The notes beneath the pieces are model-generated. The model did no database searches. It saw only the letters and a list, made by a program, of their open reading frames with translations, and had not been told where the DNA came from. From Pseudomonadota bacterium (lineage in GTDB: Bacteria; Pseudomonadota; Gammaproteobacteria; Burkholderiales; Burkholderiaceae_C): a stretch of DNA of 34,855 nt. Both the position numbers and the translations under genes were made by a program. This document shows positions 24,637 to 34,549 of the stretch, one piece after another. Within the stretch, counting starts at the first letter, position 1. The number at the start of each line of letters is the position of its first letter. Location of the stretch: NCBI GenBank assembly GCA_963205335.1, contig CAUJIM010000081.1:1-34855 (forward strand), in the 5' to 3' direction.

Positions 24637-25431
24637 TCAATAGTAGTTGCCCATGAGCGAGGCGACCTCGATCAGCAGCAGCACCGCGAACATGCGCGCC
24701 AGCCCGCCCGGCCCTTCGTCCCGGCCCGGCCCGCCCGCGCCCGCGTGCAGGCCGCCCGCCATCGGGATGAGTGCCACCGCCAGGCTGAACAGCGCCGTCT
24801 TGAGCGCGAACACCAGGGTGATCTGGGGCGTGAAGATCTGCCCGAACATGCGCGTGTAGCCCGCCAGCCCCGCGGTATTGGCGCCGTACACGCCCAGGTA
24901 GGCCATCACCAGCGCCACCACGCACGACAGCGCGGCCAGCGTCACGCTGGCGTAGACCCCGGCCACCACGCGCGGCAGCACCTCGGCGCGGATCGCCTGC
25001 ACGCCCGCCGCCCCGCGCCAGGGCTGCGGCCGGCGCAGCCGCGCCAGGTCCGCGCCGTTCGGGATGGTGGTGCGCATGGCGACGAACAGCGCCGCCGTGA
25101 GCGGGATCAGCTCCAGCACCAGCACGCGCACCACCATCTCGAGCGCGTAGCGCGTGAGCCCGTAGCTCAGCGCGGTGACGACCACGATGCGCGTCAGCAC
25201 CAGGCTGATGAGCGCCGCCAGCGCGGTGAAACCCGGCAGGATGGGCAGGGTGTCGCCCACGATCTGGCGCGCCAGCCGCCGGCGCGCCACGCCGTGCCAG
25301 CTCGACGGCGAGAGCAGCAGCACCAGCACCACCGCGCCCAGGTCGACGATGCGCCACCACGCCAGCGCCCGGCGCCGCGCGGCGCGCCAGAAGCGTTCGA
25401 GCACGGGAGTGGCGGCCGCGAGTGCGTTCAT
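24637..25431 (-). CDS. MlaE-type permease, diverged in the ATPase-coupling region
   Basis: The 264-residue protein has five to six hydrophobic segments and the family features LPILPGFTALAALISLVLTR, ALEMVVRVLVLELIPLTAAL and FALKTALFSLAVALI. In MlaE proteins the segment after that last helix normally reads like GA-x-GVG-x-ATT-x-AVV. Here it is GAGGPGRDEGPGG, followed by a final helix and MGNYY. It is the first gene of the permease-MCE-lipoprotein set. Upstream, TATGAT at 25443-25438 ends only six bases before the ATG (25431), and no ribosome binding site is visible, suggesting a leaderless start. No ATP-binding subunit is encoded nearby. Confidence 0.82.
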   Translation of the reverse strand: MNALAAATPVLERFWRAARRRALAWWRIVDLGAVVLVLLLSPSSWHGVARRRLARQIVGDTLPILPGFTALAALISLVLTRIVVVTALSYGLTRYALEMVVRVLVLELIPLTAALFVAMRTTIPNGADLARLRRPQPWRGAAGVQAIRAEVLPRVVAGVYASVTLAALSCVVALVMAYLGVYGANTAGLAGYTRMFGQIFTPQITLVFALKTALFSLAVALIPMAGGLHAGAGGPGRDEGPGGLARMFAVLLLIEVASLMGNYY

Positions 25432-25437
25432 GCAGGC

Positions 25438-25443
25438 ATCATA
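25438..25443 (-). promoter_or_regulatory. -10 element of the permease gene
   Basis: TATGAT on the minus strand matches five of six positions of the -10 consensus. The -35 is uncertain (TTGTAA with a 15-base spacer). The short distance to the ATG predicts transcription starting at or beside the start codon. Confidence 0.45.
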
Positions 25444-25469
25444 CGGAAGCCGCCGTATTTACAAGTAAA

Positions 25470-25520
25470 AACAGCCTGTAACGCCCTATCAGCAAGCGCT
25501 GGCAGCTATTGATTTGGTAA
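25470..25520 (-). repeat. Hairpin repeat family, copy 6
   Basis: On the minus strand it reads TCAATAGCTGCCAGCGCTTG then CTGATAGGGCGTTACAGGCT and GTTTTTA. The left half, loop and AGGCTGTTTT end match the family, but the right stem arm has decayed. It lies in the 95-base gap between the permease start and the MerR regulator stop. Confidence 0.8.
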
Positions 25521-25526
25521 CTCCGA

Positions 25527-25985
25527 TCACACATGGCGTCGCGCCAGCGGCAGCGGGGGCGGCACTGGCTCGGTATCGGCGCGCGCGTGCAGCGCCTCGA
25601 TCACGTGGCAGGCGTCGCCGGTGCCGTCGCAGCGCCCGCGCAGGCTTTTGAGTTCGCGCTCGAGCACGCGCAGCTCCTGCAGGCGGGTGCGCACGTGCGC
25701 CAGGTGCTCGTCCAGCGTGGCGCAGGCGGCATGGTCGGTGCCCGCGCCGTGCACGTCGAGCGCGAGCAGCGCGCGCACCTCGCCGAGCGACATGTCCATC
25801 GCCCGGCACAGGCGCACGAAGCGCAGCCGGTGCACCTCGGCGTCGCTGTAGAGGCGATAGCTGTTCTCGCCGCGCGCGCCCTGCGCGAGCAGCCCTTCCT
25901 TCTCGTAGTAGCGGATGTTGGCGGCCGACACGCCCGACAGGCGCGCGGCTTCGCCGATGCGATGGCGGGGACCGGGCACGCTCAT
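25527..25985 (-). CDS. cadR: CadR/PbrR-type MerR family metal-responsive regulator
   Basis: The 152-residue protein has the MerR winged helix (HRIGEAARLSGVSAANIRYY, EKEGLL), the second DNA-binding part (SYRLYSDAEVHRLRFVRLCR), a long dimerisation helix (LDEHLAHVRTRLQELRVLER) and a C-terminal cysteine region (GRCDGTGDACHVIEAL). The cysteine in RLCRAMDMSL and the two C-terminal cysteines match the ligands used by the Cd(II)/Pb(II) sensors CadR and PbrR. It is divergent from a P-type ATPase gene, and the stretched promoter between them is its expected target. The gene symbol is given by family and context; PbrR is the alternative. Confidence 0.88.
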   Translation of the reverse strand: MSVPGPRHRIGEAARLSGVSAANIRYYEKEGLLAQGARGENSYRLYSDAEVHRLRFVRLCRAMDMSLGEVRALLALDVHGAGTDHAACATLDEHLAHVRTRLQELRVLERELKSLRGRCDGTGDACHVIEALHARADTEPVPPPLPLARRHV

Positions 25986-25987
25986 GC

Positions 25988-26018
25988 TTGACTTTCAAGT
26001 GGCTTCAAGGTTTTCAAT
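25988..26018 (+). promoter_or_regulatory. MerR-type promoter/operator of the P-type ATPase gene
   Basis: TTGACT (25988-25993) and TTCAAT (26013-26018) are separated by 19 bases, the over-long spacer that MerR regulators correct by twisting the DNA. The spacer holds an imperfect dyad, CTTTCAAG-TGG-CTTCAAGG, with six of eight arm positions complementary. The regulator starts at 25985 on the opposite strand, three bases away, so binding should also repress its own gene. The -10 ends six bases before the ATPase ATG at 26025. Confidence 0.85.
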
Positions 26019-26024
26019 CATGGC

Positions 26025-28019
<1,995 letters not shown>

Positions 28020-28059
28020 AGCCGCGCCACCCCAAGGACATGAGACCCACATACCCCCA

Positions 28060-28118
28060 TATCACTATCAAACCAGTAGCTGTTTGCGCTTTATGGATAA
28101 GCGCAAAGCCCATTTTCA
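28060..28118 (+). repeat. Hairpin repeat family, copy 7, abutting a start codon
   Basis: CACTATCAAACCAGTAGCTG then TTTGCGCTTTATGGATAAGC and GCAAAGCCCATTTTCA. The stem is TTTGCGCTT (28083-28091) against AAGCGCAAA (28099-28107) with a seven-base loop. The right end of the copy touches the ATG at 28119, so it forms the whole region just upstream of the DUF411 gene. Confidence 0.85.
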
Positions 28119-28616
28119 ATGATGAAAAACCACATCCCCACCGCCGCCACGCGCCGCCAGGCACTCGCCCTGCTCGCGACGGGCGCAGCCACGCTTCCCG
28201 CCTGGGCGGCCACGCCCGCCAGGCCCCTGGTCGAAGTCTGGAAAGACCCGGACTGCGGCTGCTGCAAGGACTGGATCGCGCACATGCAGCGCAACGGCTT
28301 CGCCTTCAGGCTGCACGACAATGGCAACACCGGCGCCCGGGCGCGCCTGGGCCTGCCGATGCGGCTGGGCTCGTGCCACACCGCGCTGGTCGGCGGCTAC
28401 CTGGTCGAGGGCCACGTGCCCGCCACCGACGTGCAGCGGCTCCTGAAGGAAAGGCCGCAGGCGCTGGGCCTGGCGGTGCCCGGCATGCCGGTGGGCAGCC
28501 CCGGCATGGACGGCCCGGCCTACCAGGGGCGCAGGGATCCATTCGACGTGCTGCTGGTCACCCGCGGCAAGCAGCCCGGCGACGTGGCCACGCGGGTGTT
28601 CGCCAGCTACCGCTGA
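28119..28616 (+). CDS. Exported DUF411 metal-binding protein
   Basis: The 165-residue protein has an export signal with a twin arginine (TRRQALALLATGAATLPAWA, residues about 11-30, a possible Tat signal). The DUF411 domain follows: VWKDPDCGCCKDWIAHM with the C-x-CC motif, LGLPMRLGSCHTALVGGYLV with a Cys-His pair, GHVPATDVQRLL, and VPGMPVGSPGMDGP. DUF411 proteins are thioredoxin-like periplasmic proteins found next to copper and other metal resistance genes. The position after the P-type ATPase suggests a role in metal handling. Two tandem ATGs (28119, 28122) are possible; no ribosome binding site is visible because the hairpin repeat ends right at the start. Confidence 0.85.
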   Translation: MMKNHIPTAATRRQALALLATGAATLPAWAATPARPLVEVWKDPDCGCCKDWIAHMQRNGFAFRLHDNGNTGARARLGLPMRLGSCHTALVGGYLVEGHVPATDVQRLLKERPQALGLAVPGMPVGSPGMDGPAYQGRRDPFDVLLVTRGKQPGDVATRVFASYR

Positions 28617-28631
28617 GCCGCGCGACGCGCG

Positions 28632-29807
28632 CTATACCAGGAAGCGCTCGGCCAGCAGGATCCAGTAGGCGGCGCCGACGGGCAGGTTGGCGTCGTTGAA
28701 GTCGTAGCCCGGGTTGTGCACCATGCAGGCGCCGGCGTGATCGCCCTCGCCGTTGCCGATGAACAGGTAGCTGCCGGGCACTTTTTCGAGCATGAAGGCG
28801 AAGTCCTCGCTGCCCGGCACCGCCGGGCCCTGCAGCGTGACCTGTTCGGCACCCAAGAGTTCGAGCGCCACCTCGCGGGCGAACGCGGTTTCCCTGGCGC
28901 TGTTGACCAGCACCGCATAGCCCTCGCGCCAGTCGATGCGCGCGCTCACACCGAAGCTCTCGGCCTGCGCCGCCACCAGCGCCCTGATGCGCTGCTCGAG
29001 CAGCCGGCGCACCTCGCGGTCGAGCGCGCGCACGCTCAGCTCCAGCGTCGCGGTCTGGGCGATCACGTTGTTCGCCCGGCCAGCGTGGAGCGCGCCCACG
29101 GTGACCACCGCGGCCTGCAGCGGATCGACGTTGCGCGCCACGATGGTCTGCAGCGCCATGACGATACCCGCGGCCGCGACGATGGGGTCGCACGCGCGGT
29201 GCGGCATCGCGCCGTGGCCACCGACGCCGGTGAGCGTGACGGTGGCGTAGTCCGACGACGCCATCGCCGGCCCCTCGCGCAGCACCAGGCGCCCCTGCGC
29301 GACGCCCGGCATGTTGTGCATGGCGAACACCGCGTCCACCGGGTAGCGCTCGAACAGGCCATCCTGGATCATGCGCAGCGCACCGCCGCCACCCTCCTCG
29401 GCGGGCTGGAAGATCAGCGTCAGCGTGCCGTCGAAGCGCCCCCGCTCCGCCAGGTGCCTGGCCGCGGCCAGCAGCATCGCCGTGTGGCCATCGTGGCCGC
29501 AGGCGTGCATCACGCCCGCGTGGCGGCTGGCCCAGGCCAGGCCCGTGGCCTCGTCGATCGGCAGCGCGTCCATGTCGGCGCGCAGGCCCAGGCGGCGGCG
29601 CCCCTGGCCGCGCACCAGCTGGCCGACCACGCCGGTGCCGCCGATGCCGGTCTGCACCTGGTAGCCCCAGGCGCGCAGCCGGTCGGCCACCAGTGCGGCG
29701 GTGCGGTGTTCGTCGAACGCCAGCTCCGGGTGCTGGTGGATGTCGCGGCGCAGGGCGATGAACTCATCGGCCTGCGCCCGCATCGTTGCAAGCAGCGGCG
29801 CGCTCAT
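28632..29807 (-). CDS. M20 family metallopeptidase / amidohydrolase (hippurate hydrolase-like)
   Basis: The 391-residue protein is an N-acyl amino acid amidohydrolase of the M20D type. Metal-site motifs are HQHPELAFDEHRT near the start, GLRADMDALPI, HACGHDGHTAMLL and IFQPAEEGGGGA. The lid domain has GGHGAMPHRACDPI, and the late metal ligand is in VPGSEDFAFMLEKVPG. No signal peptide is present, so it is cytoplasmic. The substrate is unclear; hippurate, acyl-amino acids or indole-acetyl conjugates are all used by relatives. The start is seven bases after the stop of the solute receptor gene, so the two form an operon, and the receptor's ligand may be the substrate. Confidence 0.9.
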   Translation of the reverse strand: MSAPLLATMRAQADEFIALRRDIHQHPELAFDEHRTAALVADRLRAWGYQVQTGIGGTGVVGQLVRGQGRRRLGLRADMDALPIDEATGLAWASRHAGVMHACGHDGHTAMLLAAARHLAERGRFDGTLTLIFQPAEEGGGGALRMIQDGLFERYPVDAVFAMHNMPGVAQGRLVLREGPAMASSDYATVTLTGVGGHGAMPHRACDPIVAAAGIVMALQTIVARNVDPLQAAVVTVGALHAGRANNVIAQTATLELSVRALDREVRRLLEQRIRALVAAQAESFGVSARIDWREGYAVLVNSARETAFAREVALELLGAEQVTLQGPAVPGSEDFAFMLEKVPGSYLFIGNGEGDHAGACMVHNPGYDFNDANLPVGAAYWILLAERFLV

Positions 29808-29814
29808 GCCGGCC

Positions 29815-30786
29815 TCACTGCGGCTGCAGATCGATGGCCCGGGCGATCTCGCGGTAGCGCGCGGTCTCCGCGGCGAAGAAGTCGGCGGCCTCCTTCAGGC
29901 CCATGGGCTGCGCCACGTGGCCCGACTGGGCCTCAAAAGCGGTGCGCACCTGCGGGTCCTTGAGGGCGGTCTGGATGGCCTTGTGCAGCTGCTCCACCAC
30001 CGGCTCGGGCGTGGCCCTGGGTACCATGAGCCCGGCCCAGATCTGGTTGGCGTAGCCCGGGAGTTCCTTGCCTTCGCCCACGGCGGGCACGTTCCTGAGC
30101 TGCTCCGAACGCTGCGCACCGAGCTGCCCGAGCAGCTTCAGGCGCCCCTGGTCGACCAGCGCTCCCATGCCCGCGCTGTACACCAGCACGGCGAAATCGA
30201 CCGCGCCGCCGCCCATGTCCTGCAGCAGCGGCGCGTTGCCCTTGTACGGCGCGTGGATGAACTTCACGCCCTTGCGGTGCTGGATGTCCTCGACGATCAG
30301 GTGGTAGAGCGAGCCCACGCCCACGCTGCCGTAGGACAGCGGCTTGTCGCCGGTCTTGCGCGCCAGCGCGATCAATTCGTCGACGTTGCTGGCAGGCAGA
30401 TCCTTGCGTGCCACGATCACCATGTCGTTGGTCGACAGCGGATGCACCAGGCGGAAGTCCTCGGTCTTGAACCGGACGGCGGCGTTCACCAGCGGCGCCA
30501 GGATCGCCTCGTTGGGCGACCCCTGGAAAAGGTAGTGGCCGTCCGCGGGGGTCGACAGCACTTTCTGCGCCGCGATCGCACCGGTCGCGCCGCCCAGGTT
30601 CTCGACGATGACCTGCTGGCCCAGCGCCTTGCCCAGCGGCACGTTGAACGCACGTGCCAGCGCGTCCGACGGGCCGCCGGCCGGGTACGGAACCATCAGG
30701 GAAACGACCTTGCCGGCCTGGGCCAGGGCGCTGCCGGCCAGCAGCAGGCCCGCCAGCAGGGCCATGCATTTGCGCAACATGTTCAT
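29815..30786 (-). CDS. Tripartite tricarboxylate transporter (TctC/Bug) family periplasmic receptor
   Basis: The 323-residue protein has a signal peptide (MNMLRKCMALLAGLLLAGSA, cleavage after LAQA) and the Bug-family fold: VVSLMVPYPAGGPSDALAR, VIVENLGGATGAIAAQKVL, LSYGSVGVGSLYHLIVEDIQ, KFIHAPYKGNAPLLQDMGGG, WAGLMVPRATPEPVV. Such receptors are greatly expanded in Burkholderiales and often lack linked TctA/TctB membrane genes, as here. GGAG eleven bases upstream supports the ATG at 30786; a second ATG two codons later is possible. It is divergent from a LysR gene and followed by the M20 hydrolase. Confidence 0.92.
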   Translation of the reverse strand: MNMLRKCMALLAGLLLAGSALAQAGKVVSLMVPYPAGGPSDALARAFNVPLGKALGQQVIVENLGGATGAIAAQKVLSTPADGHYLFQGSPNEAILAPLVNAAVRFKTEDFRLVHPLSTNDMVIVARKDLPASNVDELIALARKTGDKPLSYGSVGVGSLYHLIVEDIQHRKGVKFIHAPYKGNAPLLQDMGGGAVDFAVLVYSAGMGALVDQGRLKLLGQLGAQRSEQLRNVPAVGEGKELPGYANQIWAGLMVPRATPEPVVEQLHKAIQTALKDPQVRTAFEAQSGHVAQPMGLKEAADFFAAETARYREIARAIDLQPQ

Positions 30787-30841
30787 GGGAATCTTGTCTC
30801 CGTGGTTGATGAAATCGGTGCATACCGCAGTGCACCAGATC

Positions 30842-30871
30842 ATCGTAGGTTGCACATTTTCATGTGTCCAA
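30842..30871 (-). promoter_or_regulatory. Probable promoter of the receptor-amidohydrolase operon
   Basis: On the minus strand TTGGAC (30871-30866) and TACGAT (30847-30842) are separated by 18 bases. A perfect inverted repeat, GGTGCA (30817-30822) with TGCACC (30831-30836), lies just downstream and could be an operator for the adjacent LysR protein. Confidence 0.5.
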
Positions 30872-30884
30872 TGAATAATTATTC
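30850..30884 (+). promoter_or_regulatory. Probable lysR promoter with a palindrome over the -10
   Basis: TTGCAC (30850-30855) and AATAAT (30874-30879) are separated by 18 bases. The -10 lies inside the perfect 12-base palindrome GAATAATTATTC (30873-30884). It overlaps the divergent promoter of the receptor operon, which fits LysR-type autorepression. The region 30870-30905 is strongly AT-rich compared with the rest of the window. Confidence 0.5.
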
Positions 30885-30911
30885 TAATAATGATTCGATA
30901 AACTCATTTTC

Positions 30912-31826
30912 ATGAACCTGCGGCACCTGGAGCACCTGCTCGCCCTGGCCGATACCGGCTCGTTCAGCCGCGCCGCCGAGCGCCAGCACCTGACGCAATC
31001 GGCGCTCAGCCGCAGCATCCAGGCACTGGAAGACGACCTGGGCGCCCGCCTGATCGACCGCACCGGCAAGCGCAACGAGCTCACGCCGCTGGGCCAGGCA
31101 GTAGCGGCACGCGCACGGCGCATGGTGCTGGAGGCGGCCGAGCTGCGGCGCAGCGCCGAACTGCTGCGCCTGGGCGAACTGGGCTCGATCAAGGTCGGGC
31201 TCGGTTCCGGCCCGGGGGTGATGCTGATGCGGCCCTTCCTGATCCACATGGCGCGCCACCATCCGGCGGTGCGCGTGTCGGTTTCGCCCGGCGCCACCGA
31301 GCTGCAGCTGATCCAGCTACGCGAGCGCACGCTGGACGCGCTGGTGATCGACGAGCGGCGCCTGACACCCGCGCCGGACCTGGTGATCGAGACCCTGGGC
31401 GAGATGCGCGGTGGCTTTCTCTGCCGCGCCGGCCACCCGCTCGCCGGACGCGCCGGGCCGCTGTCGTTCCAGGCGATCGCTGCCTACCCGCTGGCCAGCA
31501 CGCCGCTGAGCGACGAGGTGGCGCGCGGCCTGGTCGGCCGTTTCGGCCCGCAGGCCGACCCGCTGCACGCGGTGACGCTGCGCTGCGACGACGTCGCCAG
31601 CCTGATCGACGTGGCGCTCGCGTCCGACGCCGTGGTGCTGTGCATCGTGGCGGCGACGCGCGCCAGCGTCAACGCGCACCGGATGGTGGAGCTGGACATC
31701 GGCGCGCCGGTAGCGGTGGCGGCGCGCTTCGCCATGGTGACGCTGGCCGGACGCACCGAAGCGCCGTCATTGCAACTGTTCCGCCAGTTCGCGCGCGAGC
31801 GCCTGGCCGATGGGCCACCCGCCTGA
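30912..31826 (+). CDS. LysR family transcriptional regulator
   Basis: The 304-residue regulator has the N-terminal winged helix: MNLRHLEHLLALADTGSFSR, AAERQHLTQSALSRSIQALE, and DDLGARLIDRTGKRNELTPL. The effector-binding domain begins about residue 90 (GSIKVGLGSGPGVMLM). It is divergent from the solute receptor and M20 hydrolase genes with a 125-base gap holding two palindromes, so it most likely controls them in response to the transported compound. It ends 20 bases from the convergent Pat-like gene. Confidence 0.92.
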   Translation: MNLRHLEHLLALADTGSFSRAAERQHLTQSALSRSIQALEDDLGARLIDRTGKRNELTPLGQAVAARARRMVLEAAELRRSAELLRLGELGSIKVGLGSGPGVMLMRPFLIHMARHHPAVRVSVSPGATELQLIQLRERTLDALVIDERRLTPAPDLVIETLGEMRGGFLCRAGHPLAGRAGPLSFQAIAAYPLASTPLSDEVARGLVGRFGPQADPLHAVTLRCDDVASLIDVALASDAVVLCIVAATRASVNAHRMVELDIGAPVAVAARFAMVTLAGRTEAPSLQLFRQFARERLADGPPA

Positions 31827-31843
31827 GTGGCGCCGCACGCCAC
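31827..31843. terminator. Short hairpin between the convergent lysR and Pat-like genes
   Basis: GTGGCG (31827-31832) and CGCCAC (31838-31843) pair perfectly around a five-base loop, filling nearly all of the 20-base gap. It could act in both directions. It lacks a T run, so termination is uncertain. Confidence 0.35.
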
Positions 31844-31846
31844 GCG

Positions 31847-34549
31847 CTACAGCGGGTGCGTGACGAGCTTGAACTCCAGGTCGTCGTCGCAGGAGCGCAC
31901 CTCGAAGCCGATGCGGCGCATCAGCTTGAGCATCCTGACGTTGCTCGTGAGCACCAGGCCCTGCATCTCCGACAGGCCGCGCTCGCGCGCCACGTCCATG
32001 ATGGCAAGCATCAGGCGCCCGCCGACGCCGCGGTTGGCGAAATCATCGGCCACCACCAGCGCGAACTCGCAGCTCGTGTGGTCGGGGTTGGCCACGTAGC
32101 GCGAGACACCGATGATGCGCTCGCTCTGGCTCACCTCACCCTCGGCATCCACGCTGCGCTCGCGCAGCACCGCCACCAGCGCCATCTCGCGGTCGTAGTC
32201 GATCAGCGTGAAGCGCGCCAGCAGCGCGTTGGGCAGCTCCGACATCGGCGAGACGAAGCGGAAGTAGCGGCTCTCGGGCGAGAGCTCGCGCACCACGCGC
32301 TGGATCATCTGCGCGTCGTCCGGGCGGATCGGGCGCACCAGGTATTCGCCGCCGCCCTGCAGCGGCCAGACCTGCTCGTAGCGCTCGGGGTAAGGCAGGA
32401 TCGCCAGGTGCCCGTAGTAGGCGCCGCCCTTGCCTTCGCCGCCGCCGGCCGCGGGCACCTCCTGGACCACCACGCGCGCATCGACGGCGACCGCGCCGTG
32501 CTCATCGGCGATGATGGGGTTGATGTCCACCTCGCGCAGCTGCGGCAGCGCGCACACCATCTCGGAGACGCGCAGCAGCAGCTGCTCGAGCCGCTCCAGC
32601 TGCACCGCGGGGGCGCCGCGCCACTCGCCCAGCGTCTCGGCGACGCGCGAGCGCTGGATCAGGCGCCGCGCCAGGAACTGGTTGAGCGGCGGCAGCTCCA
32701 TCGCGCGGTCGCGGATCAGCTCGATCATGTTGCCGCCCGCGCCGAAGGTGATCACCGGCCCGAAGGGTTCGTCGGTCAACAGGCCGATGCACACCTCGCG
32801 CCCGCGGCGCGCGCGCGCCATCTTCTGCACCGTCACGCCGTTGATGCGCACGCCCGGCTGCAGGCGCGCCACGCGCTGCACCATCTCGTCGTAGGCATCG
32901 CGCGCGGCGGCGCCGGTTTGCACGTTGAGCACCACGCCGCCGACGTCGGACTTGTGCACCACCTCGGGCGAGTCGATCTTGAGCGCGACCGGAAAGCCCA
33001 GCTGCGTGGCGATCATCATCGCCTCGTGGCCGCTGCGCGCCAGCAGCGTATTGGTGACCGGGATGTGGAATGCCGCGAGCAGCGTCTTCGACTCCATCTC
33101 GGTCAGGACGTGGCGGCGCTCGGCCAGAACGCTCTCGATCACCAGGCGCGCGCCCTCGATGTCCGGCTTGGCCAGCGCGGTCAGGGGCGCGGGCGTCTGC
33201 TGCAGGAGCTGCTGGTTCTGGTGGTAGGAGGCGATGTTGCCGAACGCCCCCACCGCGGCCTCGGGCGTGCGGAAGGTCGGGATCTGCGCCGCGCGCAGCA
33301 CCTCGCGGGCCGACGCCACCGACGCATCGCCCATCCAGCAGGTGAGCAGCGGCTTGTTGGCCTTGAGCCGCGCCTCGGCCGTCACCCGCGCCACGGCCGC
33401 CGCGTCGGCGTCGGCCTTGGGCGAGTAGATCACCAGCACGCCGTCGACCTGCCGGTCCTGGAAGGCTGCGCCCAGCGCCCGCTCGTAATGCGCCGGGCCG
33501 GCCTCTTCCGACAGGTCGACCAGCTCGCGCAGCGATGCCAGCGGCGGCAGTTGCGGCGCGAGCTCCGCCACCGTCTGCTCGGACAGCCGCGCGAGCTCCA
33601 GCCCGATCTCGTTGCCCCAGTCGGCCGCCAGCACGCCCGGCCCGCCGCCGTTGGTGATGACGCACAGGCGGTTGCCCGTGGGGCGGTAGCGCGAGGCCAG
33701 GCACTTCACCGCCGAGAACAGCGCCACGAACGAGCGCACGCGCACCGCGCCCGCGCGGCGCAGCACCGCGTCGAACACCTCGTCGCTGCCGACGATGGCA
33801 CCGCTGTGCGTCTGCGCCGCCGCGTTGCCCGCGCTCTTGCGCCCGGCCTTGAGCACCACCACCGGCTTGGCGAACGCCGCCGAGCGCAGCGCGCTCATGA
33901 AGCCGCGCGCGTTCTGGATGCCCTCCATGTAGACCGCGATGCTGTGCGTGTGCGAGTCGTGCGCCAGGAAATCCAGCGCCTCGTTGAGCCCGAAATCGGT
34001 GTGCGGCCCGAGCGAGACCACGCTGGAGAAGCCCACGCCGTTGTTCACCGCCCAGTCGAGCATCGACGCCGCCAGGGCGCCCGACTGGCAGATCAGTCCG
34101 AGCGAGCCCTCGCGCGCCAGCGGCCCCACGCTGCTGGCGTTGAGCTTGAGCGACGGCCGCTGCAGCCCCAGCGAATTGGGCCCGAGCAGGTAGATGCCCT
34201 CGCGCCGCGCCACCTTGCGCCACTGCGCCGCCAGCGGCGCCTCCACGCCGCTGGAGAGCACCAGCGCCGAGCGGCAGCGAATGCGCCCCACCACGGCCAG
34301 CGCTGCCGCCACGTCCTCGGCGGGCAGCGCAATCACCGCCAGATCGGCCCGCGTCTGCGCCAGGTCGGCCAGCGTGCCGCTGGTATGCACGTCCAGGTAC
34401 TGCAGCGTGCCCGCGAAGCGCTGCGCCTGCAGCGCCTCGTGCAGCGCGCGCGCCTGCGGCGTGAGCGACTCCGGCGCGTCGCGGTCGCCCGCGAAGACGA
34501 CGACCGAACCCGGCGCGAACAGCGGCGTGAGGTAGTGTTTTTCCATCAT
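31847..34549 (-). CDS. Pat-like protein: ADP-forming acyl-CoA synthetase domains fused to a GNAT acetyltransferase
   Basis: The 900-residue protein contains a CoA-binding Rossmann domain (LFAPGSVVVFAGDRDAPESL, LLGPNSLGLQRP), a succinyl-CoA-ligase-like domain (GLICQSGALAASMLDWAVNN), an ATP-grasp domain (FPVALKIDSPEVVHKSDVGG, EVDINPIIADEHGAVAVDAR) and a C-terminal GNAT domain of about 160 residues (YLVRPIRPDDAQMIQRVV, FANRGVGGRLMLAIMDVA, LTSNVRMLKLMRRIGF). This is the layout of the lysine acetyltransferase Pat/PatZ (YfiQ), which regulates enzymes such as acetyl-CoA synthetase. Unlike Salmonella Pat, the histidine phosphorylated in true ADP-forming synthetases seems retained (AAQTHSGAIVGSDE, about residue 248). 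The start has GGTGA five bases upstream of tandem ATGs. Confidence 0.88.
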   Translation of the reverse strand: MMEKHYLTPLFAPGSVVVFAGDRDAPESLTPQARALHEALQAQRFAGTLQYLDVHTSGTLADLAQTRADLAVIALPAEDVAAALAVVGRIRCRSALVLSSGVEAPLAAQWRKVARREGIYLLGPNSLGLQRPSLKLNASSVGPLAREGSLGLICQSGALAASMLDWAVNNGVGFSSVVSLGPHTDFGLNEALDFLAHDSHTHSIAVYMEGIQNARGFMSALRSAAFAKPVVVLKAGRKSAGNAAAQTHSGAIVGSDEVFDAVLRRAGAVRVRSFVALFSAVKCLASRYRPTGNRLCVITNGGGPGVLAADWGNEIGLELARLSEQTVAELAPQLPPLASLRELVDLSEEAGPAHYERALGAAFQDRQVDGVLVIYSPKADADAAAVARVTAEARLKANKPLLTCWMGDASVASAREVLRAAQIPTFRTPEAAVGAFGNIASYHQNQQLLQQTPAPLTALAKPDIEGARLVIESVLAERRHVLTEMESKTLLAAFHIPVTNTLLARSGHEAMMIATQLGFPVALKIDSPEVVHKSDVGGVVLNVQTGAAARDAYDEMVQRVARLQPGVRINGVTVQKMARARRGREVCIGLLTDEPFGPVITFGAGGNMIELIRDRAMELPPLNQFLARRLIQRSRVAETLGEWRGAPAVQLERLEQLLLRVSEMVCALPQLREVDINPIIADEHGAVAVDARVVVQEVPAAGGGEGKGGAYYGHLAILPYPERYEQVWPLQGGGEYLVRPIRPDDAQMIQRVVRELSPESRYFRFVSPMSELPNALLARFTLIDYDREMALVAVLRERSVDAEGEVSQSERIIGVSRYVANPDHTSCEFALVVADDFANRGVGGRLMLAIMDVARERGLSEMQGLVLTSNVRMLKLMRRIGFEVRSCDDDLEFKLVTHPL

